Made by a program: the position numbers and the translations under genes. This document shows, piece by piece, positions 6,324 through 7,305 of a DNA stretch of 7,305 nucleotides (the first letter of the stretch is position 1; each line of letters opens with the position of its first letter). Source of the stretch: UBA2336 sp046294915 (GTDB lineage Bacteria; Bacteroidota; Bacteroidia; Cytophagales; Cyclobacteriaceae). The stretch covers positions 1-7,305 of the forward strand of contig JBKBOE010000093.1 in the NCBI GenBank assembly GCA_046294915.1. The letters run 5' to 3'. The notes under the pieces were generated by a model that did not search any database, had not been told where the DNA came from, and saw only the letters and a program-made list of their open reading frames with translations.

Positions 6324-7305
6324 GTGACAATCCTCATCCTGCACCAGTTTTTTAACACGCCCCAGCGTGGAGGCTCGCTGCGTTCTTACTACCTGGCAAA
6401 AGCCCTGACCGATGCCGGGCACAATGTAACCGTAATTACTACCCACAACCTGGAAGCGGAAGGAGTAGAGAAAACCGAAGGCATGGAAGTGCATTACCTG
6501 CCTGTAGGCTACAGCAATCATTACGGTTTTTTTAAACGCGTTTTTTCTTTTGTGCGCTTTGTACTCCGCATTGTGAACAAAGCCGGGAAGTTCAGGCAAG
6601 CCGATATATGTTATGCCATATCAGCACCGCTTACCACCGGGCTTGCCGCCATCTGGATTAAATGGCGATACGGCATTCCGTATTATTTCGAAGTAGGCGA
6701 TTTATGGCCGGAAGCACCCGTTCAACTGGGTATCATCCGCAACCCGGTTTTAAAGCGGATAGTGTATCAGCTTGAGGCGTCCATTTATAAGCGGGCAGTA
6801 CAGGTTATTGCCCTTTCTTCAGCCATTAAAGAAAATATTCTGCACCGTTTTCCGGCTCTTTTGGTTCCTGTGATCCCCAACATGGCCGACACGGATTTTT
6901 ATAAACCCCAGGCAAAAAATCCGGAGTTGGAAAAGAGGTATGATGTTCAGGATCACTTTGTAGTTTCATACATCGGCACAATGGGCCTGGCCAACGGATT
7001 ACTGTATTTGTTGGATTGTGCGGAAACGGCATGGAAGGAAAAATTACCCATCCGTTTCGTTTTGTGCGGTGATGGTGCCATGCTTCAAGAGTTGATTCAA
7101 TCGGCAACCAGCCGCAACATCAGCAATGTAAAGTTTATTCCGCATCAGAACCGGGATGGCGTTCGCAGCATATTAAACGTAACCGATAGTGTGCTGGTGT
7201 GTTATCAGCCGTTACCGGTTTTGGAAACCGGCTCGCCCAACAAATATTTTGACGGTCTGGCGGCAGGAAAATTGATCATCGTAAATACCGGTGGCTGGAT
7301 GAAAG
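6324..7305 (+). CDS. Family 4 glycosyltransferase (WbuB-like), 3' end outside window
   Basis: A GT-B fold, retaining-type glycosyltransferase that would move a sugar from a nucleotide-sugar donor onto a cell-envelope or exported glycan precursor. The frame stays open from GTG 6324 to the right edge (327 full codons). The N-terminus TILILHQFFNTPQRGGSLRS is the typical first strand and Gly-rich loop of the acceptor domain. Other family marks are ALTDAGHNVTVITT (27-40), GDLWPEAP (125-132), the donor-domain entry SYIGTMGLANGL, FVLCGDG, and SPNKYFDGLAAGK (304-316), which binds the donor. In the GT4 E-X7-E arrangement the second acid here is Asp310. The family is usually about 400 residues, so perhaps 70-80 are missing. 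GTG 6324 is the only good start: an in-frame TAG lies at 6291-6293 with no ATG or TTG between. It begins 42 bases after the 77-residue gene and may share its transcript. The sugar and acceptor are unknown. Confidence 0.92.
   Translation, partial: MTILILHQFFNTPQRGGSLRSYYLAKALTDAGHNVTVITTHNLEAEGVEKTEGMEVHYLPVGYSNHYGFFKRVFSFVRFVLRIVNKAGKFRQADICYAISAPLTTGLAAIWIKWRYGIPYYFEVGDLWPEAPVQLGIIRNPVLKRIVYQLEASIYKRAVQVIALSSAIKENILHRFPALLVPVIPNMADTDFYKPQAKNPELEKRYDVQDHFVVSYIGTMGLANGLLYLLDCAETAWKEKLPIRFVLCGDGAMLQELIQSATSRNISNVKFIPHQNRDGVRSILNVTDSVLVCYQPLPVLETGSPNKYFDGLAAGKLIIVNTGGWMK

Noticed and set aside
6303..6599. Minus-strand ORF of 98 residues at the start of the glycosyltransferase
   Set aside because: Antisense to the conserved acceptor domain of the glycosyltransferase, with no recognisable features.

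Overview
This window looks like ordinary chromosomal DNA from a member of the Bacteroidota, probably a Cytophagales-type lineage. That placement is inferred from gene style, not from any search. The supporting signs are starts without clear Shine-Dalgarno sequences, a split HipA C-terminal protein, an ECF sigma factor paired with a tiny anti-sigma-like ORF, and a candidate promoter of the TTTG-N19-TAnnTTTG type. Hand counts give about 35% GC for the first 464 bases, against roughly 45-52% in lines sampled from the later genes.

Layout. Bases 1-464 (+) hold the 3' part of a HipA-type serine/threonine kinase gene that enters from the left edge. Converging on it from the right are three minus-strand genes. 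In transcription order they are a 128-residue protein of unknown function with a very acidic tail (5298-4912), uvrA (4822-2000), and a secreted S41-family serine peptidase (1955-522). A perfect 10-bp hairpin followed by a T-run lies between the acidic-tail gene and uvrA and should end the upstream transcript. uvrA and the peptidase gene are only 44 bases apart and may share a transcript.

A 175-base divergent intergenic region (5299-5473) separates these from a plus-strand group: an ECF sigma factor (5474-6127), a 77-residue putative anti-sigma or accessory protein overlapping its 3' end by 80 bases in the +1 frame (6048-6281), and, after 42 bases, a family 4 glycosyltransferase that starts with GTG at 6324 and runs off the right edge.

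How the genes relate. UvrA is the damage-recognition ATPase of nucleotide excision repair; its neighbours have no visible link to repair. The sigma factor and the overlapping small ORF probably form a regulatory pair. The glycosyltransferase probably belongs to a surface-polysaccharide or lipid-linked glycan pathway that continues to the right. The hipA fragment is the part most likely to belong to accessory DNA. I see no tRNA, rRNA, CRISPR array, insertion sequence or convincing new multi-gene system. The most interesting points are the long sigma/anti-sigma overlap, the compositional break at hipA, and the terminator-like hairpin 38 bases ahead of the uvrA start codon.
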